A stretch of 64,000 nt of DNA, from the NCBI RefSeq assembly GCF_003121985.1, contig NZ_QEWP01000009.1, positions 1-64,000 of the forward strand, read 5' to 3'. The notes below the pieces were generated by a model. The model worked only from the letters and a program-made list of their open reading frames with translations, did not search any database and was not told the origin of the DNA. The translations under genes were made by a program, and so were the position numbers. This document shows, in pieces, positions 44,636-53,640 of the stretch. How positions within the stretch are numbered: the first letter of the stretch is position 1; every line of letters begins with the position of its first letter. Source of the stretch: Marinilabilia rubra (GTDB lineage Bacteria > Bacteroidota > Bacteroidia > Bacteroidales > Marinilabiliaceae).

Positions 44636-44791
44636 AAAAAGAAGAGGAAGCCAAACGCTGTCCAAGCCCACGCTTCCTCTTCCGGCTCCCTTTCCTAAAA
44701 AAGAAAGGAGGTGATGTGATCCCGAATAAGAGGATGTAAGCATTTTCGAGAAAATGCAACATTCACTAAACCGGGACAAGTAGCAAAGATA
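44636..44791 (-). ncRNA. Candidate small RNA / structured element, copy 2
   Basis: On the minus strand: -7 box TATCTTTG (44791-44784), preceded 21 bp upstream by TTGA. The predicted start (~44777) coincides with the base of a 5' hairpin whose outer stem is TCCCG/CGGGA (44720-44724 with 44772-44776) and inner stem GCATTTTC/GAAAATGC (44740-44757). Next come the anti-Shine-Dalgarno-like CACCTCCTTTCT and its hairpin, then an 11-bp terminator stem (44641-44651 with 44672-44682) plus TTTTT. On the plus strand it gives AGAAAGGAGGTGAT (44702-44715) followed by a 7-codon frame starting GTG (44716-44739). Transcription is not proven. Confidence 0.5.
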
Positions 44792-44939
44792 AGAAATTAA
44801 AAACCCCAGTAATCAACTTTTGATTACGAACAATGCTACCTGCAAGGCAGGAGGGCATTGAATTTTGAAACAAAACGGGAACACTGAAAAATCACCAAGT
44901 TGCCGGAAAATCAATTTTTTATCTTAAAATTTTATTGTT
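44792..44939 (+). promoter_or_regulatory. Structured leader of peptide gene 2
   Basis: Hairpin A: GTAATCAA (44809-44816) with TTGATTAC (44820-44827), a perfect 8-bp stem at the place where copies 1 and 3 have a different stem. Hairpin B: CAATGC (44831-44836) with GCATTG (44855-44860), around CCTGC/GCAGG; the inner pair has changed from T-A to C-G relative to copies 1 and 3. Hairpin C is not clear here. TTAAAATTTTA (44924-44934) ends 5 nt before the ATG. Confidence 0.55.
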
Positions 44940-45269
44940 ATGAAAATTCGTAAGAAAGTTTTTATCGGAATGGCTACAATGTTATTTGCTGTAGCCACAG
45001 TTTTTAATATGAATCTGTTGAACGAGAAAGGAATCATGGATATTACGTTAGATGCTTTTAATCTGGTAGCGCAGGCTAATCCGGAAGGAACAGGCGACTA
45101 TGCAGCTGAAAGGAAATATATTAGTGGAAGTAGTACTACGAGTTGTGAAAAAAGCGACGGAACTAGTGGTACAAGATCCTATGATTATTGGGGATACGAT
45201 TGTTTGGGAACAGGTAATTTAGCTTGTACTACAAGCATTACTTTTGTGTACACATCAAGCTGCAACTAA
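44940..45269 (+). CDS. NVEALA-like small exported Cys-rich peptide 2
   Basis: 109 aa. Start MKIRKKVFIGMATMLFAVAT, a single hydrophobic segment closely resembling peptides 1 and 3, then ITLDAFNLVAQA at about residues 36-48, the NVEALA-type region with an AQA processing site before NPEGTGD. The mature part is rich in Ser/Thr/Tyr/Gly with four cysteines (TSC, YDC, LAC, SSC). It is followed by a 16-bp stem-loop and the cassette 2 propeller lipoprotein. Peptides 1-3 are similar in the export part and diverge strongly in the Cys-rich part, the usual pattern of secreted effector or signal peptides. Confidence 0.78.
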   Translation: MKIRKKVFIGMATMLFAVATVFNMNLLNEKGIMDITLDAFNLVAQANPEGTGDYAAERKYISGSSTTSCEKSDGTSGTRSYDYWGYDCLGTGNLACTTSITFVYTSSCN

Positions 45270-45276
45270 ATAAAAA

Positions 45277-45410
45277 AATGGGATATCTTACCAACTCATA
45301 TATTGAAGATAATTCAAAAATTTATTTTTGATAATATTCCCCAATGTTAGATATTAGTAAATATTTGGAAATAAATTAATCAAGTATTGGAGAAGGTTAG
45401 ATATCCCATT
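45277..45410 (+). terminator. Stem-loop after peptide gene 2
   Basis: AATGGGATATCTTACC (45277-45292) pairs with GGTTAGATATCCCATT (45395-45410), 15 of 16 positions. The loop is about 100 nt and has no U-tract. It takes the same place as the stem-loops after peptide genes 1 and 3 but is unrelated in sequence. Confidence 0.55.
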
Positions 45411-45453
45411 ATAAACGTTAACTTCAGTTACATTTTTGATCAAATTTAAAAAC

Positions 45454-46596
45454 ATGAAAAAAATATTTTTTACAACAGCCTTTATTTTCTTCCTTATAGC
45501 TTCTTGCAATGAAAGCAATGTTGAAAAAAAAGATATTGAAAAGATCTTTGTAGATTGTGATGATGTTGAAGGAATAAGCCACAATGATTATTTTGAAAAC
45601 ATAGAATTAATAAATTTAGAAACTTCTCAAAAGTCTTTAATTCATAAAATCAATCGGTTATATTTTTTCAAAGAAAAAATATACATACTTGATAAAAAAC
45701 AAAATTCAATCTTTGTGTTTGACAAGACTGGTAGATTTTTTAGAAAAATCAGGAATGTAGGCAGGGGGCCTGGAGAGTATATTCAAATTGGAGATTTCAC
45801 TATTGATGAAAAGAATAATGAAATAATTGTAAGCATGGAAATCCCCAAAAAAGTCTATAGATATAATTTATCAGGTAATTTTAATAACAGTTTTAAAGTA
45901 AATGATTGTTATGGCGCTTTTATTTCCATTGTTGGTAACAAAATTGTTCTCTCGGGCATAAATGAAAAATATGATTATACTACACACGAGTATAATAAAT
46001 CCACCGGAGAATTTATTAAAAGTACTGATAAAAAATGCAAAAATAGCTATAATTACCCAATGATCAGGGGAATGTATCCCAATATGATCAAAAGTAGCAA
46101 GAGTTACTATAATCAGCCATTGGACAGATATATTTTTTCGCTCAATGATAGTGCAAAGAGACGTAGGTATTTAATTGATTTTGGTGAAAATAATTTGCCC
46201 ATTAACATCAAAAACAAATTAGTCGATTTCAACATTTTAGGTTATTGTCGTGAAAATAATTTTAAAACCCTAATAAATAGCTTTAGGGACAATGAAGACT
46301 ATTTATTTTTCAGATACGAACCTGCTTCATTTGTTTTATATAATAAAGAAACCCAGCATACCCAAGTGTTTAATCATATAATGGATTCGAATACAGGGAT
46401 GAACATCTATAATATTTTCCCCCATGATGGTTCGTTTAACGGTGTAGTCTCGATTATGAACCCAATCAATATTATTTCTCGAGCAGAATTAATAGAAAAA
46501 AACAATATTGAGATTGAAGATTCAACTTTATTTAACCTTCGTAGTAAAGTTACAGAGTCAGATAACCCCATAATACTAAGATATGCGTTTAGATAG
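45454..46596 (+). CDS. 6-bladed beta-propeller lipoprotein (cassette 2)
   Basis: 380 aa from the ATG at 45454, preferred over an in-frame TTG at 45436 because the signal sequence and lipobox (LIASC, Cys18) begin there. Propeller pattern: FENIELINLETSQKSLIHKI, KIYILDKKQNSIFVFDKTG, IRNVGRGPGEYIQIGDFTID. Paralogue of 39256 and 60431. It is probably tethered to the envelope. It overlaps the next gene by 14 bp, so the cassette genes are translationally coupled. Confidence 0.82.
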   Translation: MKKIFFTTAFIFFLIASCNESNVEKKDIEKIFVDCDDVEGISHNDYFENIELINLETSQKSLIHKINRLYFFKEKIYILDKKQNSIFVFDKTGRFFRKIRNVGRGPGEYIQIGDFTIDEKNNEIIVSMEIPKKVYRYNLSGNFNNSFKVNDCYGAFISIVGNKIVLSGINEKYDYTTHEYNKSTGEFIKSTDKKCKNSYNYPMIRGMYPNMIKSSKSYYNQPLDRYIFSLNDSAKRRRYLIDFGENNLPINIKNKLVDFNILGYCRENNFKTLINSFRDNEDYLFFRYEPASFVLYNKETQHTQVFNHIMDSNTGMNIYNIFPHDGSFNGVVSIMNPINIISRAELIEKNNIEIEDSTLFNLRSKVTESDNPIILRYAFR

Positions 46597-47044
46597 ATTT
46601 ATTATACTGATAACCTTTCCTTTATTTTCATGCCAATGCAGTTTTTTTAATACTGACAGACCAACGGATCACAAAAAAATTGAGATTAAATGCCTTAGCA
46701 ATGGTTGCCAGATAAATAACGAATCGGTTATTATAGTGCTAAACAAAAAAGATTGTCAAAGATGCACAGAGAAAGTTGAAAGATTAGCCGAAATAATTTC
46801 AGAGAAGATAACCAAAAAACGCATAGTTTTTATCATTAAAAATTATGATAAGAATACTTTAGCGGCATATAAACGCAGCCTGAGTGGTATTTCAAATCAA
46901 ATTCTGGAAGACAACGGAGAGGTAACAATGCATTCGAACATTAAGGGCATGAGCCATTTTATTGTTTTTGAAGAGTCAACAGCTAAATACAAAACTTTTT
47001 TGCCAGATCAGTTTAATGAAATGTCAAACTTATTAAACTATTAG
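46583..47044 (+). CDS. Small thiol-redox lipoprotein with CQRC motif (cassette 2)
   Basis: 153 aa. Signal sequence with LFSC lipobox (Cys17). The pattern VIIVLNKKDCQRCTEKVERL places a C-x-x-C motif after a beta strand as in thioredoxin folds; FIIKNYDKNTLAAYKRSL and MSHFIVFEE follow as further strands. It is much shorter than typical TlpA proteins and diverged from the redoxin at 41780, but holds the same position in the cassette order (peptide, propeller, thiol protein). It overlaps the propeller gene by 14 bp. Function in disulfide handling is inferred from the motif and context. Confidence 0.65.
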   Translation: MRLDRFIILITFPLFSCQCSFFNTDRPTDHKKIEIKCLSNGCQINNESVIIVLNKKDCQRCTEKVERLAEIISEKITKKRIVFIIKNYDKNTLAAYKRSLSGISNQILEDNGEVTMHSNIKGMSHFIVFEESTAKYKTFLPDQFNEMSNLLNY

Positions 47045-47056
47045 AAAAGGATTTGC

Positions 47057-48175
47057 ATGAAAAAATTATGCGTTATTATACTACTTTCGTTTAAATTGAT
47101 TAGTGTTTGTGGTCAGGAACGTTATTATTTTGACATCTCAGAAGGCACTGACGCCTTACATGAAATTGATCTCTATAATACAATAAACCATAGTGAAGGC
47201 AATTTGGATTTTGAAATTGAATCTTTCACGCTTTTGAGATCCCGAAAAGCATGGCGGATTAACAGGATTAGAAAAACAGAAATGACTGATGATTTCATCT
47301 ATGTCACAGATATAAGTAATCGAAACCTATTCATCTATGATTTACAGGGTGAAGCCAAGAACAAAATTGATATCACCAATTACGATGAGAAAGCCTGGAT
47401 AACTGATTACACAGTATACAATGATACAATTTACATTGTTGATAAAAAATCTTTATTATTATTTAAATTCAACAAACATGGAAACTTCCTATCCCGGGAT
47501 TTATTAACATTTAATTTTGACGATTTTACGGTTAATCGGGAGGGATTTTTTTTTATTTGCAAGCATGAAAAAGCAAGTAAGGGAAACACAATAAGAATTA
47601 ATGTATTTGACCGTTCGTTGATGCTATTGAAACAATACTTTGTGTCAAGCCAAAAAAATAAATATTACTTTAAACCAGAATTCTTTTTAACTGAAGATGA
47701 AGATGAAATCTTGTTTTCTATTGCCCAAAATAATGAAATGTATAAAATCGTTAACGATTCGGTATTTAGATATCTTAAAATCAAAAATGCAAAAATAATT
47801 CATTCTTTATCACATGCACATGGGCTTCATGCCTTTCAGGCATCGAAGAAAAACATAAAGAATGGTGAGCTCTTGTGGACATGCTATTTTAAAAAGGGTG
47901 TCATGGAAGCAATTAGATTTGACACAATTAGAAGTGACGATCTTTCAATATTCCTCTATGATGGTCTTGATAATGGTATTTATCAAGATAGTTATCTTAG
48001 TGTCCTGGACTTCAATACTCGTCCTTTTCTACGATCAATTCCTGATATGGATTGGTCTTATGCATCCTCAAAAATAAAGAGGAAATTTTTCAACATAATC
48101 GAACAAATAAACGAAAGGCAACGCCACGTGGTTATTCGGTATAAAATAATAGATAATACTTCTCTGGAAGATTAA
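47057..48175 (+). CDS. Secreted propeller-like protein (cassette 2)
   Basis: 372 aa. Signal peptide MKKLCVIILLSFKLISVCGQ, probably cleaved after CGQ; the Cys has no proper lipobox (SVC). Blades can be seen as repeated strand patterns: DDFIYVTDISNRNLFIYDLQ, NDTIYIVDKKSLLLFKFNKH, IRINVFDRSLMLLKQYF. It therefore resembles the cassette propellers but lacks their lipid anchor and GPGEY motif. It lies 12 bp after the thiol-redox gene and 160 bp before the efflux adaptor. Role unknown; it may be a soluble partner of the system. Confidence 0.6.
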   Translation: MKKLCVIILLSFKLISVCGQERYYFDISEGTDALHEIDLYNTINHSEGNLDFEIESFTLLRSRKAWRINRIRKTEMTDDFIYVTDISNRNLFIYDLQGEAKNKIDITNYDEKAWITDYTVYNDTIYIVDKKSLLLFKFNKHGNFLSRDLLTFNFDDFTVNREGFFFICKHEKASKGNTIRINVFDRSLMLLKQYFVSSQKNKYYFKPEFFLTEDEDEILFSIAQNNEMYKIVNDSVFRYLKIKNAKIIHSLSHAHGLHAFQASKKNIKNGELLWTCYFKKGVMEAIRFDTIRSDDLSIFLYDGLDNGIYQDSYLSVLDFNTRPFLRSIPDMDWSYASSKIKRKFFNIIEQINERQRHVVIRYKIIDNTSLED

Positions 48176-48335
48176 ATGAAGGAAGATGATCTTAAGGGAA
48201 CGAACATTTTTTTAACCTGAATTGCTGCAAAGTCTGGAAATTTCAAAAAAAACAGTAACTCTTTTTTGTAATACACCCAAAGGCATTGAAACGCTTATAA
48301 TAAAAGGAACCGTCAAATAGAAACAACTATCCCCC

Positions 48336-49403
48336 ATGAGAAAATTTATGCATGTTATTTTTTTACCCTTCATCCTGTTCGCCTGCGACACCTCCCGGGC
48401 CGAAGATAACAGTGAAGAAGAGGCCGCCCGCCTCTCCCACACAGAAGCCACGGTAACCGAAGTAGGTACCACTCCGGTAGTTTATGGCCAATTCCCGATG
48501 GAGCTGGTGAGCAACGGAAACCTCCAGGCCCGCCAAAAAGCAGTTGTGCCCTTCAGGGTACAGGAACTTATTACCGCTGTAAATGTGCAGGAGGGCGACC
48601 GCGTTAAGGCAGGCCAGATGCTGGGCAAGGTGGAATCGTTCAATTACCGTAAACAGCTGAACGATGCACGAAACCAATACGAGAAGGCGCTTATCGACCT
48701 GGAAGACCTGCTGCTCGGTCATGGTTACGCTCTCAGCGACACGGCATCCATGCCCGTCAACATCCTGAAAATGGTGCGCATCCGCAGCGGGTACAACAAT
48801 GCCCTGTCGAACCTCGCCCAGGCAAAAAGAAATCTGACCCAAACGGTGATAAAAGCGCCAATAAGCGGCGTGGTAAGCAACCTGCAAGCCCAAACCAACA
48901 ATCCATCGGGCAACTACAAGATGTTTTGCGAAATTCTCGACATCGGGGCAATGGAGTTGGAATTCCACCTCTTAGAAACGGAAATCCCAAAGGTGAAAAC
49001 CGGCCTGTCCGTGGACATGAGGCCCTTTGGGATGCCCGATACGACTTTCAAGGGCAGGGTTGTCAGCATCAATCCCGCTGTCAACGATAAGGGAATGGTA
49101 CGCATCACGGCCAGCGTGCCCAACCCGGGGGGTGAACTAATGGATGGCATGAATGCGCGTGTCTTGCTCAAACATCTTGTGCCCGGGTGCCTCATCATCC
49201 CCAAGGAGGCTGTACTGTATCGCCAAAACCGTGAAGTGGTTTTTGTTTTGGAGGATGGAAAGGCTATTTGGAGATACGTGGAAACGAGCAGGGAAAACAG
49301 TACTCATGTGGCCATCAGTGACGGCCTAAAGGCAGGGGATGAAGTGATAGTGGAGAATAATCTGAATCTGGCACATGAGAGTGAGGTTGTTAAAAACAAC
49401 TGA
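48336..49403 (+). CDS. RND efflux periplasmic adaptor (membrane fusion) lipoprotein
   Basis: 355 aa. Lipobox LFAC (Cys17). A standard HlyD/AcrA layout: lipoyl half-motif VPFRVQELITAVNVQEGDRVKAGQ, alpha-hairpin (QLNDARNQYEKALIDLEDLL ...), second lipoyl half TVIKAPISGVVSNLQAQTN, beta-barrel and membrane-proximal domains (CLIIPKEAVLYRQNREVVFV). Connects inner-membrane RND pumps to TolC. It belongs with the RND, RND and TolC genes downstream, from which the GxxExxY element now separates it. Codon use is visibly more GC-rich than in the cassette lipoproteins, so the efflux set has a different history. Confidence 0.9.
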   Translation: MRKFMHVIFLPFILFACDTSRAEDNSEEEAARLSHTEATVTEVGTTPVVYGQFPMELVSNGNLQARQKAVVPFRVQELITAVNVQEGDRVKAGQMLGKVESFNYRKQLNDARNQYEKALIDLEDLLLGHGYALSDTASMPVNILKMVRIRSGYNNALSNLAQAKRNLTQTVIKAPISGVVSNLQAQTNNPSGNYKMFCEILDIGAMELEFHLLETEIPKVKTGLSVDMRPFGMPDTTFKGRVVSINPAVNDKGMVRITASVPNPGGELMDGMNARVLLKHLVPGCLIIPKEAVLYRQNREVVFVLEDGKAIWRYVETSRENSTHVAISDGLKAGDEVIVENNLNLAHESEVVKNN

Positions 49404-49417
49404 CTTTTAGGCATTTT

Positions 49418-49514
49418 ACCACAAAGGCAACGAAGGATAACACAAAGTATCGCAAAGTAAATAATTTTTATCCTTTGTGTCCCTTAGTGATAACCCTTAG
49501 AGCGCCTTAGTGGT
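49418..49514. repeat. Inverted-repeat element, empty copy a
   Basis: 97 bp, starting ACCACAAAGGC (49418) and ending with the near-inverse GCCTTAGTGGT (49504-49514). Internal arms GATAACACAAAG and CTTTGTGTCCC also pair. It is a solo version of the element that carries the GxxExxY gene. Confidence 0.75.
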
Positions 49515-49535
49515 TGAACCTTTAAGTGTTTTTTT

Positions 49536-49631
49536 ACCACGAAGGCGAAAAAGGGTGGCACGAAGTATCTCAAAGTAAAATATTTTAACCTTTGCGTACC
49601 TTAGTGATAACCCTTAGTGTTCCTTGGTGGT
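49536..49631. repeat. Inverted-repeat element, empty copy b
   Basis: 96 bp, ACCACGAAGGC (49536) to CCTTGGTGGT (ending 49631), similar to copy a along its length including AAAGTA and CCTTAGTGATAACCC. A second solo copy, arranged in the same direction. Confidence 0.75.
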
Positions 49632-49650
49632 TAAACCTTTAAGTTTTTTA

Positions 49651-50123
49651 ACCACAAAGGCAACGAAGGATACCGCCAAGTTTCGCAAAGTAAATATCTA
49701 ATCATGAATATAGAAGAAATATTTAAAAAGGTTTTAGACTGCTCTTTTCAGGTTCATACTGCACTTGGTCCGGGATTACTTGAAAGCGCTTATGAAGAAT
49801 GTCTGTATTATGAATTATGCCAAATTGGTTTAAAAGTTGAAAAGCAAAAGGCATTACCATTAGTTTACAAAGAAGTAAACCTTGAAGCGGGCTATAGAAT
49901 TGATTTAATCGTGGAAAATAGTATAATCATAGAAATAAAAGCAGTCGTTTCATTATCAGACATTCATTTGGCACAAATTTTAACTTATTTAAAATTATCA
50001 AACTGCAAATTAGGTCTATTAGTTAATTTCAATGTAAGACACTTAAAAGAAGGCATAAAAAGGGTTATTTTATAATTTTTCCCTTTGTGTGCCTTTGTGA
50101 TATCCTTTGAGTCCCTTTGTGGT
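49651..50123. mobile_element. Inverted-repeat element carrying the GxxExxY gene
   Basis: The left half (ACCACAAAGG at 49651 to about 49702) matches the left half of copies a and b. The right half (about 50076 to CCTTTGTGGT ending 50123) matches their right half, and the GxxExxY gene takes the space between. The terminal ten bases are perfect inverted repeats. No transposase is encoded. This looks like a 473-bp nonautonomous or unusual mobile unit inserted between adaptor and pump genes. Confidence 0.65.
49704..50075 (+). CDS. GxxExxY family protein (PD-(D/E)XK nuclease-like)
   Basis: 123 aa, the full family length. The defining motif is HTALGPGLLESAYEECLYYEL, followed by LPLVYKE, GYRIDLIVENSIIIEIKAV with the Asp / Glu-x-Lys triad of a PD-(D/E)XK nuclease fold, and AQILTYLKLSNCKLGLLVNFN. 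The family has no established function but often occurs in multiple copies in Bacteroidota genomes. Here it interrupts an efflux operon, sits inside inverted repeats, and has two gene-less copies of the same repeat just upstream, so it is probably cargo or driver of a mobile unit. Confidence 0.9.
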   Translation: MNIEEIFKKVLDCSFQVHTALGPGLLESAYEECLYYELCQIGLKVEKQKALPLVYKEVNLEAGYRIDLIVENSIIIEIKAVVSLSDIHLAQILTYLKLSNCKLGLLVNFNVRHLKEGIKRVIL

Positions 50124-50142
50124 AAGATAAAACTCTCAACTC

Positions 50143-53100
50143 GTGAAAAACGCCTTCTCCATAAACATCATATTCCTCCTGCTGACCATTGTTGGCCTGG
50201 CCCTCGTGCCCAAACTACCTGTGCAACTACAGCCCGACGATACCGGCGAACGCGTGCACGTCAGTTATCAGTGGCGGGGCATGGGCCCCGAAGTAATCGA
50301 AAAAGAAGTAACCTCCCCCATCGAAGGAACACTCTCCTCCATGAGGGGATTGAAGCGGGTAACGTCCAACTCGTACAGCAACCGGGGCCGTGTAACCCTT
50401 GTTTTTAAAGACGGAACCGACATGGATGCGGCCCGTTTCGAGGTGATGTCGTTGATGCGTGGCCTGCACAGCAGATTGCCCGATGGCGTGAAACTGCCAC
50501 AGGTAGGCTACAAAAGAGGCAACGCCGACGACAACCCCCTGCTGATGGTATATACCATTAACGGGGAAGGCAACAGCTATTCCCTTCAGCAATATGCCGA
50601 GCGATACATTGCACCGGGCATCAGCAACCTGCCGGAAATTAGCAACGTTTCGGTTACCGGGGCATCGCCAATGGAATGGAACATCACGTACCGTAAAGAG
50701 CATCTGAAACAGGCCGGACTGGACGTGAATGCATTGCAAACCGCCATTCGCGACCACCTGAACGTTCGGGAAATCGGCAGTGCTACTGTTCATAAAGGCA
50801 CGAACAAGGAATTGATCAACCTCACCTACAGTGCCAAGCCGGGCGATTCACTAATATGGAACGAACTGGTGGTCGGGAAACAGGGCAATCGCGTTTTAAA
50901 GCTTACCGATGTGGCCAAACCCGAACTCCGCGAAAGTGAACCCCGCTCGTATTTCCGTGTAAACGGGCTCAACACGGTTTACCTTGTAATCAACTCGGCC
51001 AAAGGGGCCAACCAGGTGGATCTCGCCGGGCGTGTCAAACAGGAAATAGAACGGCAAAAAACATCGTTCCCCGAAAATTTTTCCATGCTCGTGAATTACG
51101 ATGCATCGAAAGAGATCAGTCGCGAGGTGGAAAAAATTACTTCCCGGGCGTTGCTGGCCATCATCATCCTGCTGGTATTTGTTTTACTGGTAAGCCGCAA
51201 CTGGCGGTATCTGCTCATCGTGGGCCTTAGTCTCGGGGCCAACCTCAGCATTGCTGTTATCTTCTATTACATCCTGGGTATTGAAATACATATTTACAGT
51301 CTGGCAGGCATCACGGTGTCGCTGGGGATGATTATCGACAATACGATTGTAATGACCGACCATCTGCGGCACAGCAATAACCGGCGGGCATTTCTGGCCA
51401 TCCTCGCGGCCACGCTCACCACCATGGGGGCTTTGGTGGTTATTTTCTTCCTTAAAGAAGAACAAAAACTCAATCTCATCGACTTTGCCGTGGTAATGAT
51501 TGTCAACCTGAGTGTTTCCCTTGGCATCGCCCTTTGGCTGGTTCCATCCCTAATGGATCGCCTTCCCCTGAGCTCTTCAACGGGTCGTGGTTTCCGGCGG
51601 CGAAAGCGGCGGATTGTCAGGCTTACCCGTGGCTATGCCACCTTCCTTAAATTCGGGTTGCGCTGGCGCCGGGCCTTTATCGTTATTTTTATTTTGGGCT
51701 TCGGGTTGCCGGTTTTTCTTTTGCCCGATAAGCTTGAGGCGGAAAAGGACGAAGAACTCGCCTGGTATCAGAAAACCTATAACAGCACACTGGGCAACGA
51801 CAGTTATACCTCGGTGGTTAAGCCCTGGGTAAACCGCATCCTTGGCGGAAGCTGGTACTATTTTTCCAACTATTTCTCGTCGGGGAATTTCAATTGGGAC
51901 AACAACCGCACTAAACTCTATATGCGGGGTTCCATGCCCGATGGCTCGTCCGTTCACCAGATGAACGATGTATTTACAGATATCGAGAATTACCTCGCGG
52001 GATTCGAAGAGGTCGATCTCTTCACTTCTCGTATTTACAGCATCGAAAATGCCTCCATCGAAATTACATTTACCGATGAAGCAGAAAACAGCTCCTTCCC
52101 GCATGTTCTCAAAAACAGGCTTATAAGTAAAGCGAACCAGATTGGCAGTTCCGACTTTACCATCTACGGCGTAGGTCAGGGATTCAGCAATAGAACCCGT
52201 GACGGGATGCGCAATAACCGCATTGAACTGAGAGGTTACAATTACGACTTGATATTAGAAGAAGCCGGTGTTTTCAGCGATTCGCTGCTGAAAAATCCGC
52301 GCATACAGGAAGTCATCATCCAAACCGGCAGCTCGTGGCGTGGAAAACCCAGGTATGGTTTTGTCATGGGCCTCGAACCCGCCCGCCTCGAAGAAGTGGG
52401 AAGTTCCCTGCGCAACGTCTATCAAAATCTGCTCTACCAGGCTCCCAACGATGTAAAAGCCGCTTATATACCCGGGAAGAACGGCACCGTGGCCGTTACG
52501 TTAAGCGAGGCCAACCAGGGCAAAACATCAGTGTGGGATATGCAGAACAACCTCCTGTACTCCGGCGAATCCGGTTTCAGACTCAAAGATGTGGGCTTCC
52601 TGACCAAAGAACGCACGGGGGATGTTATTCGCAAGCAAAACCAGGAATACGTACTCATGGTTGAATACGACTTTATCGGCCCCTACCAACTCAACCGCCG
52701 GGTACGCGAGCGTTTCATGGAACAGCTCAACGAGGAACTTCCCGTGGGGTTTTCAGCAGTCAGTAAAAGCGGATGGGGCGGATGGAACCGTGAGGATAAA
52801 ACCCAGTACTGGCTTCTTTTAATTGTTGCAGCCGTTATTTTTTTCCTTTGCTCGGTGCTTTTCGAGTCGCTTCGGCAACCACTCGTTGTTATTTCAGCTA
52901 TTCCCGTATCGTTTATCGGCCTGTTTCTAACGTTTGCCATTTTTAAAATCAATTTCGACCAGGGTGGCTACGCCGCCATGATATTATTGTGCGGACTAAC
53001 AGTTAATGCTGCCCTGTACATCATAAACGACTATAACAACATGAGAAAAAGTAACCAAACCCAGTCGAAATTTAAGCTGTATTTAAAGGCCTTTAACCAT

Positions 53101-53391
53101 AAAATCATCCCCATCGCGCTCACCACCCTCTCCACCATCATGGGGCTTCTGCCGTTTTTACTGGCAGGCCCTGACGAGGGCTTCTGGTTTTCACTGGCCG
53201 CCGGCGCAACGGGAGGACTGGTGTTTTCGCTAATTGCCGTGGCTGTATTTATGCCAATTATTCAGTTACCAAAATCTCAGAATGCCATACCCGGGCCCAC
53301 TAACCCATTAAAGGGGGAACCACAAACCCGCGATCACAGCACACTCAACAAGAAACACGCAAAACAAAACCCCAAACCAAAAACGCCCTGA
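50143..53391 (+). CDS. RND efflux inner-membrane pump 1
   Basis: 1082 aa, starting at GTG 20 bp after the right end of the GxxExxY element. It has TM1 (INIIFLLLTIVGLALVPKL) and the twelve-TM HAE1 layout with two large periplasmic loops. The TM4 relay has Asp399-Asn400 (SLGMIIDNTIVM), as in the DN-type of the family. The TM10 region reads LTVNAALYIINDYNN without the Lys of AcrB. The last ~36 residues (PGPTNPLKGEPQTRDHST and beyond) are repeat-derived, and the stop codon TGA lies in the first palindrome of the 53384-53601 element. The short N-terminus suggests that the element insertion changed the original start. Substrate unknown. Confidence 0.88.
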   Translation: MKNAFSINIIFLLLTIVGLALVPKLPVQLQPDDTGERVHVSYQWRGMGPEVIEKEVTSPIEGTLSSMRGLKRVTSNSYSNRGRVTLVFKDGTDMDAARFEVMSLMRGLHSRLPDGVKLPQVGYKRGNADDNPLLMVYTINGEGNSYSLQQYAERYIAPGISNLPEISNVSVTGASPMEWNITYRKEHLKQAGLDVNALQTAIRDHLNVREIGSATVHKGTNKELINLTYSAKPGDSLIWNELVVGKQGNRVLKLTDVAKPELRESEPRSYFRVNGLNTVYLVINSAKGANQVDLAGRVKQEIERQKTSFPENFSMLVNYDASKEISREVEKITSRALLAIIILLVFVLLVSRNWRYLLIVGLSLGANLSIAVIFYYILGIEIHIYSLAGITVSLGMIIDNTIVMTDHLRHSNNRRAFLAILAATLTTMGALVVIFFLKEEQKLNLIDFAVVMIVNLSVSLGIALWLVPSLMDRLPLSSSTGRGFRRRKRRIVRLTRGYATFLKFGLRWRRAFIVIFILGFGLPVFLLPDKLEAEKDEELAWYQKTYNSTLGNDSYTSVVKPWVNRILGGSWYYFSNYFSSGNFNWDNNRTKLYMRGSMPDGSSVHQMNDVFTDIENYLAGFEEVDLFTSRIYSIENASIEITFTDEAENSSFPHVLKNRLISKANQIGSSDFTIYGVGQGFSNRTRDGMRNNRIELRGYNYDLILEEAGVFSDSLLKNPRIQEVIIQTGSSWRGKPRYGFVMGLEPARLEEVGSSLRNVYQNLLYQAPNDVKAAYIPGKNGTVAVTLSEANQGKTSVWDMQNNLLYSGESGFRLKDVGFLTKERTGDVIRKQNQEYVLMVEYDFIGPYQLNRRVRERFMEQLNEELPVGFSAVSKSGWGGWNREDKTQYWLLLIVAAVIFFLCSVLFESLRQPLVVISAIPVSFIGLFLTFAIFKINFDQGGYAAMILLCGLTVNAALYIINDYNNMRKSNQTQSKFKLYLKAFNHKIIPIALTTLSTIMGLLPFLLAGPDEGFWFSLAAGATGGLVFSLIAVAVFMPIIQLPKSQNAIPGPTNPLKGEPQTRDHSTLNKKHAKQNPKPKTP

Positions 53392-53601
53392 AAGGGCAAC
53401 TCAATTCAGCCCGGTGGCAACGCCCCGGGAAAAAAGTTAGCCAACAACAAGCGCCCTGAAAGGGCAACTTAAACATTATAATTAATCATGGAAACCAATA
53501 GCATTAAACTGCCCTTTCAGGGCGAAAAAACACAACATCATCAATCCCCGGGGCGACGCTGCGCTTTGCCCCGGGCTAATATAAACCGGGCTTTCAGCCC
53601 G
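53384..53601. repeat. 219-bp palindromic element, copy 1
   Basis: Contains two CGCCCTGAAAGGGC-type palindromes, a CCCGG-GGCAACGCCCCGGG arm, an AATTAATCATGGAAAC core, CTGCCCTTTCAGGGCG, then CGGGGCGACGC-GCTTTGCCCCGGG and GGGCTTTCAGCCC. The same order is repeated at 56714-56932. It supplies the stop codon of RND pump 1. Confidence 0.88.
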
Positions 53602-53640
53602 TAACAAGAAACTCGAAACTCAAAACACGAAACAAAAAAC

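Noticed and set aside
48363-48968. Long minus-strand frame (201 codons) and others opposite the adaptor and RND genes (50227-50793, 51577-52104)
   Set aside because: These lie in the GC-richer efflux genes, where stop codons are rare on the opposite strand; no domains and no conserved start.
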